A DNA stretch of 44,539 nt from Clostridia bacterium (GTDB lineage Bacteria; Bacillota; Clostridia; Oscillospirales; Acutalibacteraceae), in NCBI GenBank assembly GCA_030528905.1, contig JAUMXZ010000005.1, forward strand, positions 1 through 44,539, read 5' to 3'. How positions within the stretch are numbered: position 1 is the stretch's first letter; each line of letters opens with the position of its first letter. Below the pieces are notes generated by a model. It searched no databases and was not told where the DNA came from. It saw only the letters and a list, made by a program, of their open reading frames with translations. Position numbers and translations under genes: made by a program. Below are positions 9,429 to 20,289 of the stretch, piece after piece.

Positions 9429-10943
9429 ATGTACTATTTAAGCACAAGAAATAATAACATAAAAGTATCGTCTATGCAGGCAATAGCACAGGGTATATCA
9501 AAAGATTCCGGTCTTTTCGTCCCTGAACACTTCCCCCGCTATTCTTTTGACACATTAAAAGATTTCTCAAAACTTAATTATACAGATCTCGCGGTAAAAA
9601 TCTTTGGCGATTTTCTTTCTGATTTTTCATCGGATAGTTTACAGGACTGTGTTAATAAGGCATATACAGCAGATAAATTCGGCACAGATGAACCTGTAAG
9701 ATGTATCGATCTTGTCAATACAAATGCAAGCATCTTAGAACTTTGGCACGGACCTACCGCTGCATTTAAAGATATGGCTTTGCAAATTCTTCCCCATTTC
9801 CTTTCAAATTCTTTGAAAAAAGTTTCAAACGGCAAAACTGCTGTCATCCTGACAGCAACATCCGGCGATACCGGTAAGGCTGCGCTTGAAGGCTTTAAAA
9901 ATGCCGAAAATATAAAAATTATGGTCTTCTACCCTGAAGACGGTGTCAGCAATATGCAAAAACTGCAAATGCAGACACAAGACGGAGATAATGTCTATGT
10001 ATGCGCTGTTAAGGGCAATTTTGATGATGTTCAAACAGGCATAAAGAAAATTTTTACAGATTCTGATTGCAACCAAAAACTCAGTCAGAATAATATGATG
10101 TTCTCAAGCGCAAATTCTATAAACTGGGGAAGACTTTTACCTCAGGTCATTTATTATTTCTATTCCTACTGCGACTTGATTAGAAAAGGGAAAATAACAA
10201 AGGAATCTGAAAAAGTAAATATAGTTGTTCCTACAGGTAATTTCGGTAATATATTATCAGCTTACTATGCCGGAAAAATGGGTCTGCCGATAAATAAATT
10301 GATTTGTGCTTCAAACTCAAACAATGTTTTGACAGATTTTATAAATACAGGAATATATAATAAAAATCGTAAGTTCTATATGACAATGTCTCCATCTATG
10401 GATATTCTCGTTTCAAGTAACCTTGAGCGACTTATCTATGACTTAACAGATGGCGATGATAAAAAAGTAGCCCGCTGGATGACTGAGTTGTCTGAAAGCG
10501 GACAATATGAAGTAGATAAAGAGATAAAAGATAAACTTCAGAACCTCTTCTTTGCCGATTTCTCTACTGAAGAGGATACTAAAAATACAATAAAAACCAT
10601 ATTTGATAAATATAACTACCTAAGTGACACCCATACTGCTGTTGCTTTGGATGTTTATGACAAATATCTTAGTAAGACCGGTGACTATGACACAAACACG
10701 ATAATAGCTTCAACAGCCAGCCCTTATAAGTTTTCAAAAGATGTTATCCTTGCCCTAAATGAAACAGCGGCAGACGGCTGTTTAGACGACTTTGATATTA
10801 TCGATAAACTCTCAAAAATCACCAATACGCAAATTGTAAAACCAATCGCTTCTTTAAAAGGTAAAAAACCTGTCTTTAAAGACTCTTGTCAAAAAGAAGC
10901 TCTGAAAACAGTAGTTTTAAATAATCTTAATATAAAAGAATAA
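9429..10943 (+). CDS. thrC: Threonine synthase
   Basis: PLP enzyme converting O-phosphohomoserine to threonine. The cofactor lysine is Lys114 in GPTAAFKDMALQ, and the phosphate-binding TATSGDTGKAALEGF and VPTGNFGNILSAYYAGKMG segments are present. The N-terminal YYLSTRNN(x)SMQAIAQGISKDSGLFVPE and the length of 504 residues identify the long (fungal/E. coli-like) subclass. ATG follows AAAGG. It is sandwiched between the dipeptidase and a phosphoesterase with gaps of 17 and 13 bases, apparently co-transcribed. No T-box leader is seen, so there is no sign of threonine-specific control. Confidence 0.97.
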   Translation: MYYLSTRNNNIKVSSMQAIAQGISKDSGLFVPEHFPRYSFDTLKDFSKLNYTDLAVKIFGDFLSDFSSDSLQDCVNKAYTADKFGTDEPVRCIDLVNTNASILELWHGPTAAFKDMALQILPHFLSNSLKKVSNGKTAVILTATSGDTGKAALEGFKNAENIKIMVFYPEDGVSNMQKLQMQTQDGDNVYVCAVKGNFDDVQTGIKKIFTDSDCNQKLSQNNMMFSSANSINWGRLLPQVIYYFYSYCDLIRKGKITKESEKVNIVVPTGNFGNILSAYYAGKMGLPINKLICASNSNNVLTDFINTGIYNKNRKFYMTMSPSMDILVSSNLERLIYDLTDGDDKKVARWMTELSESGQYEVDKEIKDKLQNLFFADFSTEEDTKNTIKTIFDKYNYLSDTHTAVALDVYDKYLSKTGDYDTNTIIASTASPYKFSKDVILALNETAADGCLDDFDIIDKLSKITNTQIVKPIASLKGKKPVFKDSCQKEALKTVVLNNLNIKE

Positions 10944-10956
10944 AGGTGTTTTATAT

Positions 10957-11646
10957 ATGTCAATATTTGCTATATCAGACCTGCACCTTTCTTTATCTGC
11001 GGATAAACCTATGGATGTGTTTTGCGGTTGGGATAATTATGTGGATAAAATAGAAAAAAACTGGAGAAAAGTTGTATCAGATGATGACTTTGTCGTCATA
11101 GCCGGAGATATTTCGTGGGCTCTTAAACTTGAGCAAACTTATGCTGATATGAAATTCTTAAACGATCTTCCCGGCACAAAAATATTAGTTAAGGGTAATC
11201 ACGACTTCTGGTGGAATACAAAGGCAAAAGTCGAAAAATATTTTTTTGAAAATGGCTTTCATTCTCTGAAACTGCTCTTTAACAATAGCTTTGAAGTCCA
11301 TAATGAAGCTATTTGCGGCAGTCGCGGTTGGCTTGCGGATTGTAAGGAAGATTTTGATAAAAAAATATTAAACCGCGAACTCGGCAGAGTAGAACGCTCT
11401 ATACAAAGCGGTCTTAAAATCAAAAAAAATCCTATCGTCTTTCTCCATTACCCACCAATATATGACTCCTTTGAGTGCGAAGAAATGATACAACTGCTAA
11501 ATAAGTATAATATAAAAAATTGTTACTACGGCCATATACACGGAAAAAACAGCACAAGTAAAGCCGTAAACGGAAACTATTACGGCATAAACTTTAAACT
11601 TATATCCTGCGATAGCCTGGATTTCAGACCTATCGTGATTAAATAA
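10957..11646 (+). CDS. Calcineurin-like metallophosphoesterase
   Basis: Dinuclear-metal phosphoesterase of unknown substrate. The five signature blocks occur in order: Asp8-Leu-His10, GDIS (50-53), GNHD (80-83), HYPP (around 166) and GHIH (192-195). It has 229 residues, no signal peptide and no membrane segment, so it should be cytosolic. The WALKLEQTYAD and FWWNT segments resemble a clostridial subfamily that has no assigned role. It starts 13 bases after thrC with AAAGGTG upstream and probably ends this operon. Confidence 0.92.
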   Translation: MSIFAISDLHLSLSADKPMDVFCGWDNYVDKIEKNWRKVVSDDDFVVIAGDISWALKLEQTYADMKFLNDLPGTKILVKGNHDFWWNTKAKVEKYFFENGFHSLKLLFNNSFEVHNEAICGSRGWLADCKEDFDKKILNRELGRVERSIQSGLKIKKNPIVFLHYPPIYDSFECEEMIQLLNKYNIKNCYYGHIHGKNSTSKAVNGNYYGINFKLISCDSLDFRPIVIK

Positions 11647-11721
11647 TTGTCTTTTAGTGCCTGTTTTTGGCACATTTGGTATAAAAAAAGTTTTTTATGT
11701 ATGGAATGTTTATAAAAAATA

Positions 11722-11730
11722 TGTTATAAT
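11722..11730 (+). promoter_or_regulatory. Extended -10 promoter of tig
   Basis: TGTTATAAT (11722-11730) is an extended -10 box. The matching -35 (TGGAAT around 11702) is poor. It lies about 40 bases before the trigger-factor ATG. Confidence 0.6.
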
Positions 11731-11768
11731 TCAATGTAATGTTTAAAATTTCAGGAGGAATAAATAAA

Positions 11769-13049
11769 ATGAGTTTAAAATCAACAAAGGAAATAGAAGT
11801 AAATAAATATGAATTAACAATAGAAGTAGATGCTCAGACTTTTGAGGAAGGCTTGAAAAAAGCTTACCTCAAAGAAAATAAAAAAATCACTGTGCCGGGC
11901 TTCAGAAAAGGTAAGGCTCCGAGAAAATTTGTCGAGCAATATTACGGTAAGGCTGTTTTTTATGATGAGGCTGTAGAACAAACATATTCAAAGGCTTTAA
12001 ACGATGCTATAGCTGAAAGCGGCCTTAATGTAATCCCTAATTCTATCGACCTTAAACTTGGCAACATAGATGAAAACGGATATTCTTTTACCGCTACTTT
12101 GTTTACATATCCTAATGTAAATATCGCAAACTATAAGGGTATAGAAGTTGAGACTAAATCAGACGAAGTAACTGATGAAGATCTCAATAAGGCAATAGAT
12201 GAAGCAAGAGAAAAAGTTTCAAGATTTATCTCAATCGAAGACAGAGCTGCTCAAAAAGATGACATCGCTGTTATTGATTTCAAAGGCTTTGTTGACGGCG
12301 AGGCTTTTGAAGGCGGTCAGGGCGAGGGCTATTCTTTGACACTTGGCTCTAATCAGTTTATCCCGGGCTTTGAAGATCAAGTAATCGGACATAATGTTTC
12401 AGATGAGTTCGATGTCAATGTCACCTTCCCTGAGGATTACTTTAATGAGGATCTTAAAGGTAAAGATGCAAAATTTGAAGTTGTTATCCACGAGCTGAAG
12501 AAAAAAGAACTTCCTGAGTTCGATGATGAATTTGTTAAAGATATAAGCGACTTTGATACAGTTGATGAGTATAAAAAAGATTTGGAAGAAAAACTTTCAG
12601 AACAAAAGAAAAAAGATGCTCAGGCTTTTATAGATAATCAGGTTTCTGATAAACTTGTAGAGTTAGTAGAGGGAGATATCCCTGAAATTATGATCGAAAA
12701 TAAAATAGATGATAATTTAAGAGATTTTGAATACAGACTTAAATCACAAGGCTTGGATATCGAAAACTATATGAAGTATACAGGCTTGACAAAAGATGAC
12801 CTCAGAAAAGGCCTCAGAGATAACTCAGAAAAATTCGTTAAGTTAAGACTTGCTTTAGAGAAAATAGCTGAACTTGAAAATATAGCTGTTGAAGATGAAG
12901 ATCTCGAAAATGAATACAATAAAATGGCTGAGAATTGGAAAATCGATGCAGAGCAGGTTAAAAACTTCATAAATAAAGAAGACTTATCAAGCGATATCAA
13001 AGTGGATAAGGCTTTAAAACTCGTAAAAGATTCAATAATCACAAAATAA
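11769..13049 (+). CDS. tig: Trigger factor
   Basis: Ribosome-bound chaperone and peptidyl-prolyl isomerase that meets nascent chains. Domains: N-terminal ribosome-binding domain with the signature VPGFRKGKAPRKFVEQ(Y)YG, a central FKBP-type domain (about 150-245, with VIDFKGFVDGEAFEGG), and a long helical C-terminal chaperone domain. The start is ATG 11769, ten bases after AGGAGG (11753-11758); an upstream in-frame start at 11739 sits between the -10 box and the ribosome site and is rejected. The length of 426 residues is normal. It leads the tig-clpP-clpX-lon cluster. Confidence 0.97.
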   Translation: MSLKSTKEIEVNKYELTIEVDAQTFEEGLKKAYLKENKKITVPGFRKGKAPRKFVEQYYGKAVFYDEAVEQTYSKALNDAIAESGLNVIPNSIDLKLGNIDENGYSFTATLFTYPNVNIANYKGIEVETKSDEVTDEDLNKAIDEAREKVSRFISIEDRAAQKDDIAVIDFKGFVDGEAFEGGQGEGYSLTLGSNQFIPGFEDQVIGHNVSDEFDVNVTFPEDYFNEDLKGKDAKFEVVIHELKKKELPEFDDEFVKDISDFDTVDEYKKDLEEKLSEQKKKDAQAFIDNQVSDKLVELVEGDIPEIMIENKIDDNLRDFEYRLKSQGLDIENYMKYTGLTKDDLRKGLRDNSEKFVKLRLALEKIAELENIAVEDEDLENEYNKMAENWKIDAEQVKNFINKEDLSSDIKVDKALKLVKDSIITK

Positions 13050-13050
13050 T

Positions 13051-13080
13051 TTGAATAAATTATATAAATGTGGGTATTAT
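13051..13080 (+). promoter_or_regulatory. Possible internal promoter before clpP
   Basis: TTGAAT (13051-13056), an 18-bp spacer, then TATTAT (13075-13080), 35 bases before the clpP ATG. I see no CtsR-type or CIRCE operator next to it. Confidence 0.4.
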
Positions 13081-13114
13081 TCTTATGATTTTAAATTTGA
13101 CTGGAGGTAAATAA

Positions 13115-13696
13115 ATGAGCTTAGTACCTTATGTTATCGAGCAAACCAGCAGAGGAGAACGTTCTTATGACATATTCTCAAGGTTGTTAAACGATAGAAT
13201 AATTATGCTCACCGAAGAAGTAAATGATACATCAGCAAGCCTGGTTGTCGCACAGCTTTTGCATTTGGAAGGTCAAGATTCATCCAAAGACATAAGCCTT
13301 TATATAAACAGCCCAGGTGGCTCTGTTACAGCCGGACTTTCTATATATGATACAATGCAGTATATTAAGTGCGATGTCTCGACAATCTGTATGGGTATGG
13401 CTGCAAGTATGGGTGCTTTTTTACTCGCAGCAGGCACTAAAGGAAAAAGATATGCCCTGCCAAACAGCGATATAATGATCCACCAGCCAAGCGGTGGCGC
13501 AAGAGGTCAGGCTACAGATATCCTGATCCACGCTGAACATATCCAAAGAACTAAGAAAAAATTAAACGAAATTTTAGCCCAAAGAACCGGTCAGCCGATC
13601 TCCGTTATAGAAAAAGATACCGAGAGAGATAACTTTATGTCGGCACAACAGGCTCTTGATTATGGTCTGATTGATAAGATCCTTTATAAACGTTAA
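13115..13696 (+). CDS. clpP: ATP-dependent Clp protease proteolytic subunit
   Basis: Serine peptidase forming the two-ring chamber that works with ClpX. The catalytic triad is Ser98 in GMAASMGA, His123 in IMIHQPSGG and Asp172 in ERDNFM. The N-terminus [23 protein letters not shown] is typical, and the length of 193 residues is normal. ATG follows CTGGAGG. The gene is directly followed by clpX, 19 bases away, so the protease and its unfoldase are made together. Confidence 0.98.
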   Translation: MSLVPYVIEQTSRGERSYDIFSRLLNDRIIMLTEEVNDTSASLVVAQLLHLEGQDSSKDISLYINSPGGSVTAGLSIYDTMQYIKCDVSTICMGMAASMGAFLLAAGTKGKRYALPNSDIMIHQPSGGARGQATDILIHAEHIQRTKKKLNEILAQRTGQPISVIEKDTERDNFMSAQQALDYGLIDKILYKR

Positions 13697-13715
13697 AGAG
13701 GGAGAAATTTATTAT

Positions 13716-15026
13716 ATGGCTGATAAAAGAGATAATAGTGTGGACAAAATCGTAAGATGTTCATTTTGTTCAAAGCCAAGGGAACTGACTAACAGATTGT
13801 TCGCAGGACCGGGTGTTTATATTTGTGATGAGTGTATTAACCTTTGTTACTCTATGATAAACAGCGAGACACCTTTTATTCAGGATGCTGTTTATGATGA
13901 CACTTATAACGAGCTGCCTAAACCACAGGAAATCAAAGCTTTGCTCGATGAGTATGTTATCGGTCAGGATGATGCTAAAATCGCATTGTCTGTTGCAGTA
14001 TATAATCACTATAAAAGAATTTTATCCAATCAAAATGATGATGTGGATTTGATTAAAAGTAATATAGTCATATTAGGTCCGACCGGTGTGGGAAAAACAT
14101 TACTTGCACAAACACTTGCCAAAATTTTAGACGTTCCTTTTGCTATCGCTGATGCCACAACTCTGACTGAAGCCGGCTATGTGGGCGAAGATGTTGAAAA
14201 TATACTACTAAGACTTGTCCAGGCCGCTGACTATGATATTGAAAAAGCTCAACGAGGAATTATATATATAGATGAAATAGATAAAATTTCACGAAAATCC
14301 GAAAACACTTCTATTACAAGAGATGTAAGCGGCGAAGGTGTTCAACAGGCACTACTGAAAATACTTGAGGGCACAGTGTCAAATGTTCCTCCACAAGGCG
14401 GAAGAAAACATCCTCAGCAGGAATTTATTCAGGTCGATACCACAAATATACTCTTTATTTGCGGCGGCGCTTTTGACGGGCTTGAAAAAGTTATCAAAAG
14501 AAGACTTCACTCTTCTTCCTTAGGCTTCGGCGCTGATATCAAGAGTAAAGAAGAACTTGATAGTACTCAATGGATGCGCGATGCAATACCTCACGATTTG
14601 GTTAAATTCGGTCTTATCCCTGAGCTTGTTGGCAGACTTCCGGTTATAACAACTCTTGATAATCTGGATGAGCACTCCCTTATAAGAATTTTAACCGAAC
14701 CTAAAAATGCAATTACAAAACAATATATAAAGCTTTTTGCTTTAGATGATGTGAAACTTATATTTGATGATTCTGCTCTTAGGGCTATGGCAAAAGAAGC
14801 AATAGACAATAATACCGGAGCCAGAGGTTTGAGATCAATTATGGAACGAACCTTAAAACATTTAATGTATAAGGTCCCGTCTGATTACAGAATCGAACAA
14901 GTTACCGTAACTGAAGAAACTGTGAAAAATCCAGAGGCTGCAAAAATAGTTTATAACGAAAATAGAGGTCCGATTCGTCTTTCTATGAAAAAAAGTAATC
15001 GACAGAAAAAAATAAGTGCCTCTTAA
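13716..15026 (+). CDS. clpX: ClpX unfoldase subunit of Clp protease
   Basis: AAA+ unfoldase that delivers substrates to ClpP. An N-terminal zinc-binding domain has four cysteines (Cys15, Cys18, Cys37, Cys40); then come Walker A GPTGVGKT (121-128), Walker B with Asp186-Glu187, the pore-loop region GYVGEDVE and an LGFG segment in the place of the ClpP-docking loop. ATG 13716 follows GAGGGAG; the frame is open further upstream into clpP but those codons have no ribosome site. The 436 residues and basic C-terminal tail are normal. Confidence 0.98.
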   Translation: MADKRDNSVDKIVRCSFCSKPRELTNRLFAGPGVYICDECINLCYSMINSETPFIQDAVYDDTYNELPKPQEIKALLDEYVIGQDDAKIALSVAVYNHYKRILSNQNDDVDLIKSNIVILGPTGVGKTLLAQTLAKILDVPFAIADATTLTEAGYVGEDVENILLRLVQAADYDIEKAQRGIIYIDEIDKISRKSENTSITRDVSGEGVQQALLKILEGTVSNVPPQGGRKHPQQEFIQVDTTNILFICGGAFDGLEKVIKRRLHSSSLGFGADIKSKEELDSTQWMRDAIPHDLVKFGLIPELVGRLPVITTLDNLDEHSLIRILTEPKNAITKQYIKLFALDDVKLIFDDSALRAMAKEAIDNNTGARGLRSIMERTLKHLMYKVPSDYRIEQVTVTEETVKNPEAAKIVYNENRGPIRLSMKKSNRQKKISAS

Positions 15027-15031
15027 TCGGC

Positions 15032-15110
15032 AGAAGGGCTGCAATATCTTTAAAGGCTGCTAGAGCAAAAGCTTTTTACTGATTGTAGCCCTTCTATTTT
15101 ATATTTTTAT
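15032..15110 (+). terminator. Two-tier hairpin terminator between clpX and lon
   Basis: Outer stem AGAAGGGCTGCAAT (15032-15045) / ATTGTAGCCCTTCT (15082-15095) has one G-U pair. An inner 7-bp stem AAAGGCT (15052-15058) / AGCTTTT (15070-15076) sits within it. T-rich DNA follows. It is larger than an ordinary terminator. Confidence 0.65.
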
Positions 15111-15172
15111 ACCAATATCTGTTTTTGTTTTAAACATAAACATACCATTTATAAATAAGAGGTGAATTTTTA

Positions 15173-17602
15173 ATGGGTCAAGAATTTTTTGAAAATGAAC
15201 TAAAAGTTATGCCTGTCCTGCCTTTAAGAGGTATAGTTCTTTTTCCGGGTAATGTCTTTCACTTCGATGTGGGTAGAGATAAATCTATTGCAGCAATAGA
15301 ATCCTGTCTTAGAAAAAATCAACAAATACTACTTATAGCACAAAAAGATATAGCTATTGAAGAACCTACTCCAAACGATCTGTGCGAAATCGGAACTGTT
15401 GCTGTAGTCAGACAAGTATTGAAAAAATCTGAGTCAGGTATGCGTGTCTTAGTTGAAGGAAAATATAGAGCTAAGGCAGTTGAATATGATAAGCTAACTC
15501 CATTCTTTTCAGCTAAAACAATAAAATGTGATGACTACTATTCTGTAAAAGGTGTGAAAGTAGACGCATTATTCCGACAAACAAAACTCTCTTTCGATGA
15601 ATACTGCGAATTAGTCCCGAAAACTGCGCCTAATATAGTCTATGATGTAAAATTAGAACAGGACGCAGGTAAACTTGCGGATATAATAGCTTCAAATATC
15701 CCGTTTGATTATGAGAAACTTCAGGAAGTTATATGTGAACTTGATATTTCTTTGCGTATTGAAAAAGTATTTATGCTTTTAGTGCGTGAAATTGAACTTC
15801 TTAAAATGGAAAATGAAATAAATTTGAAAGTTCAGGAAAATATAGATGAACATCAAAAAGAATATTACCTCAGAGAACAAATTAAGGTTATATCCGAAGA
15901 ATTAGGCGATAATACAATACAGGAAGAAGCCGAGGAATTTTCTGCAAAGATAAAAGCTCTTGAACTTAATCAGGATATTTCTTCAAAACTTCTCAAAGAG
16001 TGCGATACTCTATCTAAAATGCCAAGCGGTTCCCACGATGCAAACGTTTTGAGAAACCATCTCGATATGTGTATAAATTTACCCTGGAATATAGAATCTG
16101 AAATACATATTGACTTAAAACAAGCCCGAAAAGTTTTAGATGATGATCACTATGGTCTTGACAAGGTAAAGGATAGAATTATCGAAACATTAGCGGTGAA
16201 AAAATTAGCCCCTGATATCAAAGGCCAAATCTTATGCCTTTTGGGGCCTCCGGGTGTTGGTAAAACTTCTATTGCTAAATCTATTGCTAAGGCTATTGGC
16301 TGTAAGTACGAAAGAATTGCTCTTGGCGGCATTAAAGATGAGGCTGAGATAAGAGGGCACAGAAGAACCTATGTCGGCGCAATGCCAGGTAGAATTATCT
16401 CTGCAATAAATTCTGCCGGCACTAAAAATCCGCTTATACTGCTTGATGAAATAGATAAAATCGGTGCCGATTTCAGAGGTGATCCGACATCTGCATTACT
16501 CGAAGTTTTAGATGGCGAACAAAATAATACTTTTGAAGATCATTACATAGACCTCCCCTTTGACCTTAGTAATGTCTTCTTCATTACAACCGCTAATGAC
16601 CAAAGTACTATCCCAGCACCCCTACTCGACAGAATGGATATTATTGAACTCTCAAGCTATACTTCCGAAGAAAAATTTAATATAGCTAAAAAACATCTTG
16701 TCGGGAAGCAAATGAAAAAACACGGCATTACAAATAAGAATTTCAAGATAACTGATGGCGCAATAAGATATATAATAGAAAACTATACAAGAGAGGCCGG
16801 AGTCAGAAATCTTGAACGCTATATAGCTAAGATTTTGAGAAAAACGGCTAAAGAGATCGTAGAAGGTAATACTGATAAAGTTTCCGTAGATATCAAACAG
16901 CTTAAAATCTTTTTAGGCGCTGAGAAGTTTAAAGATGATTCGCTCGAAAAGAAAGATATGGTAGGACTTGTTAATGGTCTTGCCTGGACTTCGGTTGGTG
17001 GACAGATGCTTCAAATAGAAGTTGCTTTGCTGCCCGGCAACGGAAAACTTGAACTTACAGGCTCATTAGGAGATGTTATGAAAGAATCTGCAAAAGCAGC
17101 TCTTAGCTGTGTCAGAATGCGTTCTAAGAAGCTCAAGTTGGAAAAGGATTTTCATAAAAAATATGATATACATATCCACGTGCCTGAAGGCGCTGTGCCA
17201 AAAGACGGACCATCTGCCGGAATCACTCTTGCTACTGCCATTTTATCTGCACTTACCAACCAAAAAGTCAGACACGATGTTGCTATGACCGGAGAAATAA
17301 CTCTGAGAGGCCGCGTTATGCCAATAGGTGGCTTGCGTGAAAAATCAATGGCAGCTTATAAAAATAAAATTAAAACGGTACTGTTTCCTGCAGGAAATAA
17401 GTCAGATTTAGATGAAGTTGATGAAAAAGTAAAAGAAAATATCGAATTTGTCCCTGTCTCAGTTTTCGACGAGGTCATTGAATATGCCTTTGTTAAACCA
17501 AAATCAAAACTATCACGCTCTGTTTCCATTGACAAAGACAATTTCAGAAAGTTAAATAATATCCCTACAGTTACAGATGAAGTCGAATCTGTATATATCT
17601 AA
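15173..17602 (+). CDS. lon: ATP-dependent Lon protease
   Basis: Cytosolic AAA+ protease for damaged and regulatory proteins. Domains: N-terminal substrate-binding LAN domain ([14 protein letters not shown]), coiled-coil segment (about 210-260), AAA+ module with GPPGVGKT (358-365) and the LLDEIDKIG Walker B, and a C-terminal peptidase with the Ser681-Lys724 dyad (PKDGPSAG and REKSMAAY). It has 809 residues, standard for LonA. ATG follows AAGAGGTG. A weak promoter-like pair (TTGTTT 15125, TTTATA 15148) lies just upstream, after the hairpin that closes clpX, so lon may be transcribed both by read-through and separately. Confidence 0.98.
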   Translation: MGQEFFENELKVMPVLPLRGIVLFPGNVFHFDVGRDKSIAAIESCLRKNQQILLIAQKDIAIEEPTPNDLCEIGTVAVVRQVLKKSESGMRVLVEGKYRAKAVEYDKLTPFFSAKTIKCDDYYSVKGVKVDALFRQTKLSFDEYCELVPKTAPNIVYDVKLEQDAGKLADIIASNIPFDYEKLQEVICELDISLRIEKVFMLLVREIELLKMENEINLKVQENIDEHQKEYYLREQIKVISEELGDNTIQEEAEEFSAKIKALELNQDISSKLLKECDTLSKMPSGSHDANVLRNHLDMCINLPWNIESEIHIDLKQARKVLDDDHYGLDKVKDRIIETLAVKKLAPDIKGQILCLLGPPGVGKTSIAKSIAKAIGCKYERIALGGIKDEAEIRGHRRTYVGAMPGRIISAINSAGTKNPLILLDEIDKIGADFRGDPTSALLEVLDGEQNNTFEDHYIDLPFDLSNVFFITTANDQSTIPAPLLDRMDIIELSSYTSEEKFNIAKKHLVGKQMKKHGITNKNFKITDGAIRYIIENYTREAGVRNLERYIAKILRKTAKEIVEGNTDKVSVDIKQLKIFLGAEKFKDDSLEKKDMVGLVNGLAWTSVGGQMLQIEVALLPGNGKLELTGSLGDVMKESAKAALSCVRMRSKKLKLEKDFHKKYDIHIHVPEGAVPKDGPSAGITLATAILSALTNQKVRHDVAMTGEITLRGRVMPIGGLREKSMAAYKNKIKTVLFPAGNKSDLDEVDEKVKENIEFVPVSVFDEVIEYAFVKPKSKLSRSVSIDKDNFRKLNNIPTVTDEVESVYI

Positions 17603-17619
17603 ACTATAGGAGGTATCAT

Positions 17620-18198
17620 ATGATTTTTAATAATGCAATTTTTGAAGCCTCATATGGCTTTTTAGATCAAATACCCGACAGTGATCTGCCTGAAATAGTG
17701 TTTTCAGGCAGGTCTAATGTGGGAAAGTCATCTGCAATAAATAAAATCCTTAAAAGAAAGGCTTTAGCCCGTACCAGTTCTACACCCGGAAAAACCACCA
17801 CTATAAATACATTTTTGCTAAACAGCTTCAGATTGGTCGACTTGCCCGGTTATGGCTATGCTAAGGTGTCATTTTCTGAAAAGAAAAGATGGGCAAAGCT
17901 TATAGAAGGTTATTTGAAATCCGATAGGGATATTCGTCTGATTATTCAGCTTATAGATATGCGTCACAAAGCCACTCAAAACGATATGGATATGATAAAC
18001 TTTATGTGCGATATGCAGCTTCCTTTTGTCATATTGATGACTAAAAGCGATAAACTTAATAAAACTAATCGTCTTAAAAGATTGGAAGAAATTAAAGACG
18101 AGTTTTCAGATTTTGAAGGTATAACCGTCATCCCCTTTTCCTCTGTCACCGGCGAGGGTTCAGATGAAATAAAAGAAATAATAAAATCAGTTATATAA
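17620..18198 (+). CDS. engB: GTP-binding protein EngB/YsxC
   Basis: Small essential GTPase in 50S assembly. The motifs are GRSNVGKSS (30-38), DLPGYGYAKV and TKSDK; 192 residues is normal. ATG follows AGGAGG, 17 bases after lon, reproducing the common lon-engB order. The next gene, lysA, starts 21 bases on. Confidence 0.96.
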   Translation: MIFNNAIFEASYGFLDQIPDSDLPEIVFSGRSNVGKSSAINKILKRKALARTSSTPGKTTTINTFLLNSFRLVDLPGYGYAKVSFSEKKRWAKLIEGYLKSDRDIRLIIQLIDMRHKATQNDMDMINFMCDMQLPFVILMTKSDKLNKTNRLKRLEEIKDEFSDFEGITVIPFSSVTGEGSDEIKEIIKSVI

Positions 18199-18219
18199 AA
18201 GTTAGAAGGTGATTATATA

Positions 18220-19509
18220 ATGGAAAATTTCAGTGTTAATAATAATGGTAACCTTGCGATAAACGGCTGTGATACAGTAGAACTTGCCAAACAATATTCT
18301 ACGCCGCTTTATGTGCTGAATGAAAATATGATAAGACAAGCCTGTAAAAGTTACAAAGACGCCATAGCTAAATACTATGACGGCAGAGGACTTGCTTGTT
18401 ATGCAAGTAAGGCTTTGAATTGTCTTGAAATATGCAGAATTATACAAGATGAGGGCTTAGGCCTTGATGTCGTTTCCGAAGGTGAACTCTATACAGCAAT
18501 AAAATCAGGTTTTAAAACAGAAAATATACATTTTCACGGCAATAACAAAACAGATGATGAGCTTATTATGGCTCTTGATAATAATGTCGGCACTATTGTT
18601 GTGGACAACCTCTTTGAGATGCAGAAGCTTGATAAATTAGCAAAACAAAAAGACTGTGTTGCTAATATTTCTCTTAGAATTAAACCCGGTATAGATGCTC
18701 ATACTCATGATTATATAAGGACCGGTCAAATAGATTCAAAATTTGGTTTCGCTCTTGAAACAGGTGAAGCGTTTGAGGCTGTAAAAAATGCAATAGAACT
18801 TAAAAACATAAACTTAAAAGAACTCCATTGTCATATAGGCTCACAAATATTTGATGTTTATCCATTCGTTTTAGCCTCTCAGGTTATGATGGACTTTATT
18901 GCCAAAATTCGTGACGAGCTAAACTATACTATAGAAAATCTTAATTTGGGCGGCGGCTTTGGAATAAAATATGTGGATAAAGATAATCCAAAACCTTATG
19001 AATTGTACATAAAAGAAATAGCAAATGCTATAAAAATTAAAGCAAAGGAAAATAATCTACCCCTTCCCTATTTATTCGTTGAACCCGGCAGATCAATAGT
19101 CGGAGAAGCAGGTATCACTCTTTATAAAGTGGGCTCTGTTAAAACTATTCCTGATGTAAGAACTTATATCTCAGTTGACGGCGGAATGACTGACAACATT
19201 CGCTATGCACTTTATCGCTCTGACTATAAAGCAATAATAGCAAATAAGGCTTCTATGCCTGCAAGCAATATTGTTACAATAGCCGGTAAGTGCTGTGAAA
19301 GCGGCGACTTGATACAGGAAAATGCAAATATTCAAAGTCCTGAAGTGGGCGATATATTAGCAGTCTTTTCTACAGGAGCATATAACTATTCAATGGCATC
19401 AAATTACAACAGAATAAGACGCCCTGCTATGGTTATGGTAAAAGACGGTAAGTCAAGAGTAATCATAAAAAGAGAATCTCTTGATGACCTTATAAAAAAT
19501 GATATTTAG
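18220..19509 (+). CDS. lysA: Diaminopimelate decarboxylase
   Basis: PLP enzyme of the alanine-racemase fold that makes lysine from meso-diaminopimelate, the last lysine step. Cofactor Lys64 lies in CYASKALN; HCHIGSQ, the glycine-rich LNLGGGFGIKY, EPGRSIVGEAG and the substrate-binding CCESGD are all present. It has 429 residues. ATG follows AGAAGGTG. It is in the same unit as engB and the following methyltransferase; no lysine riboswitch precedes it, so it is not obviously under lysine control. Confidence 0.97.
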   Translation: MENFSVNNNGNLAINGCDTVELAKQYSTPLYVLNENMIRQACKSYKDAIAKYYDGRGLACYASKALNCLEICRIIQDEGLGLDVVSEGELYTAIKSGFKTENIHFHGNNKTDDELIMALDNNVGTIVVDNLFEMQKLDKLAKQKDCVANISLRIKPGIDAHTHDYIRTGQIDSKFGFALETGEAFEAVKNAIELKNINLKELHCHIGSQIFDVYPFVLASQVMMDFIAKIRDELNYTIENLNLGGGFGIKYVDKDNPKPYELYIKEIANAIKIKAKENNLPLPYLFVEPGRSIVGEAGITLYKVGSVKTIPDVRTYISVDGGMTDNIRYALYRSDYKAIIANKASMPASNIVTIAGKCCESGDLIQENANIQSPEVGDILAVFSTGAYNYSMASNYNRIRRPAMVMVKDGKSRVIIKRESLDDLIKNDI

Positions 19510-19521
19510 AAGGTTTTATTT

Positions 19522-20265
19522 ATGTCAAGCTACTCCTATTTTGCAAAATTTTATGATGACCTTACATATAATGTAGACTACTCTAAAAGAGCTTTATATC
19601 TGTTGGATATATTCAAAATGCTAAATCATAATCCGGGTCTGACTCTTGATTTAGCCTGCGGAACCGGTAGTTTAACTATAGAGCTGAAAAAATTAGGCCT
19701 TGATATCTATGGAGTTGATAAATCACAAAATATGCTCTGTGAGGCTCAAAATAAGGCTTTTTCTGAAAACTTAAATATTCTTTTTCTATGCCAGGATGCT
19801 ACAAAACTTGACCTTTACGGGACTGTTAATACAGTAATAAGTTCTCTTGACAGCCTGAATCATATAACTAAAAAATCAGATCTGCAGCTTTGTTTTGATA
19901 AAGTTTCTCTGTTCCTTGAAAAAGACGGCTATTTTATATTCGATATGAACACCCCTTATAAGCATAAACATATTTTAGGTAATAACACATTTGTCTATGA
20001 TATGCCAAGTGTATATTGCGTATGGCAAAACAGCTATCTTGAAAAGGATAACATAGTTAATATAGAACTTGATTTCTTTGAAAAACATAATAATACTTAT
20101 ACAAGATATGAAGAAAGTTTTTCAGAAAGAGCTTACTCATATGAGGAAATAGCTAAGCTTGCTGCCAACTGCGGTTTAAAGCTGTGCTTCTGCTTTTTGG
20201 ATATGACTATGAACCCTATTGGAAAAACAGATCAAAGAGCTTTATATATTCTAAAAAAATTGTAG
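19522..20265 (+). CDS. Class I SAM-dependent methyltransferase
   Basis: Methyltransferase of unknown substrate. Motif I is LDLACGTGSLTIEL near residue 42, followed by an acidic residue in IYGVDKS at the end of the next strand, and a DMNTPYKH segment where motif IV/post-IV falls. At 247 residues it consists of the Rossmann core plus a small insertion (about 145-200) rich in aromatic residues that may form a substrate lid. It starts 12 bases after lysA and ends the operon before a strong terminator. It resembles conserved clostridial proteins next to lysA or ribosome-biogenesis genes, but its function cannot be read. Confidence 0.88.
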   Translation: MSSYSYFAKFYDDLTYNVDYSKRALYLLDIFKMLNHNPGLTLDLACGTGSLTIELKKLGLDIYGVDKSQNMLCEAQNKAFSENLNILFLCQDATKLDLYGTVNTVISSLDSLNHITKKSDLQLCFDKVSLFLEKDGYFIFDMNTPYKHKHILGNNTFVYDMPSVYCVWQNSYLEKDNIVNIELDFFEKHNNTYTRYEESFSERAYSYEEIAKLAANCGLKLCFCFLDMTMNPIGKTDQRALYILKKL

Positions 20266-20289
20266 ATAATTAAGATTATAAACTATATT

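Noticed and set aside
11657..11673. Hairpin GTGCC/GGCAC after the metallophosphoesterase gene
   Set aside because: Only five base pairs and no T run, so it is not counted as a terminator.
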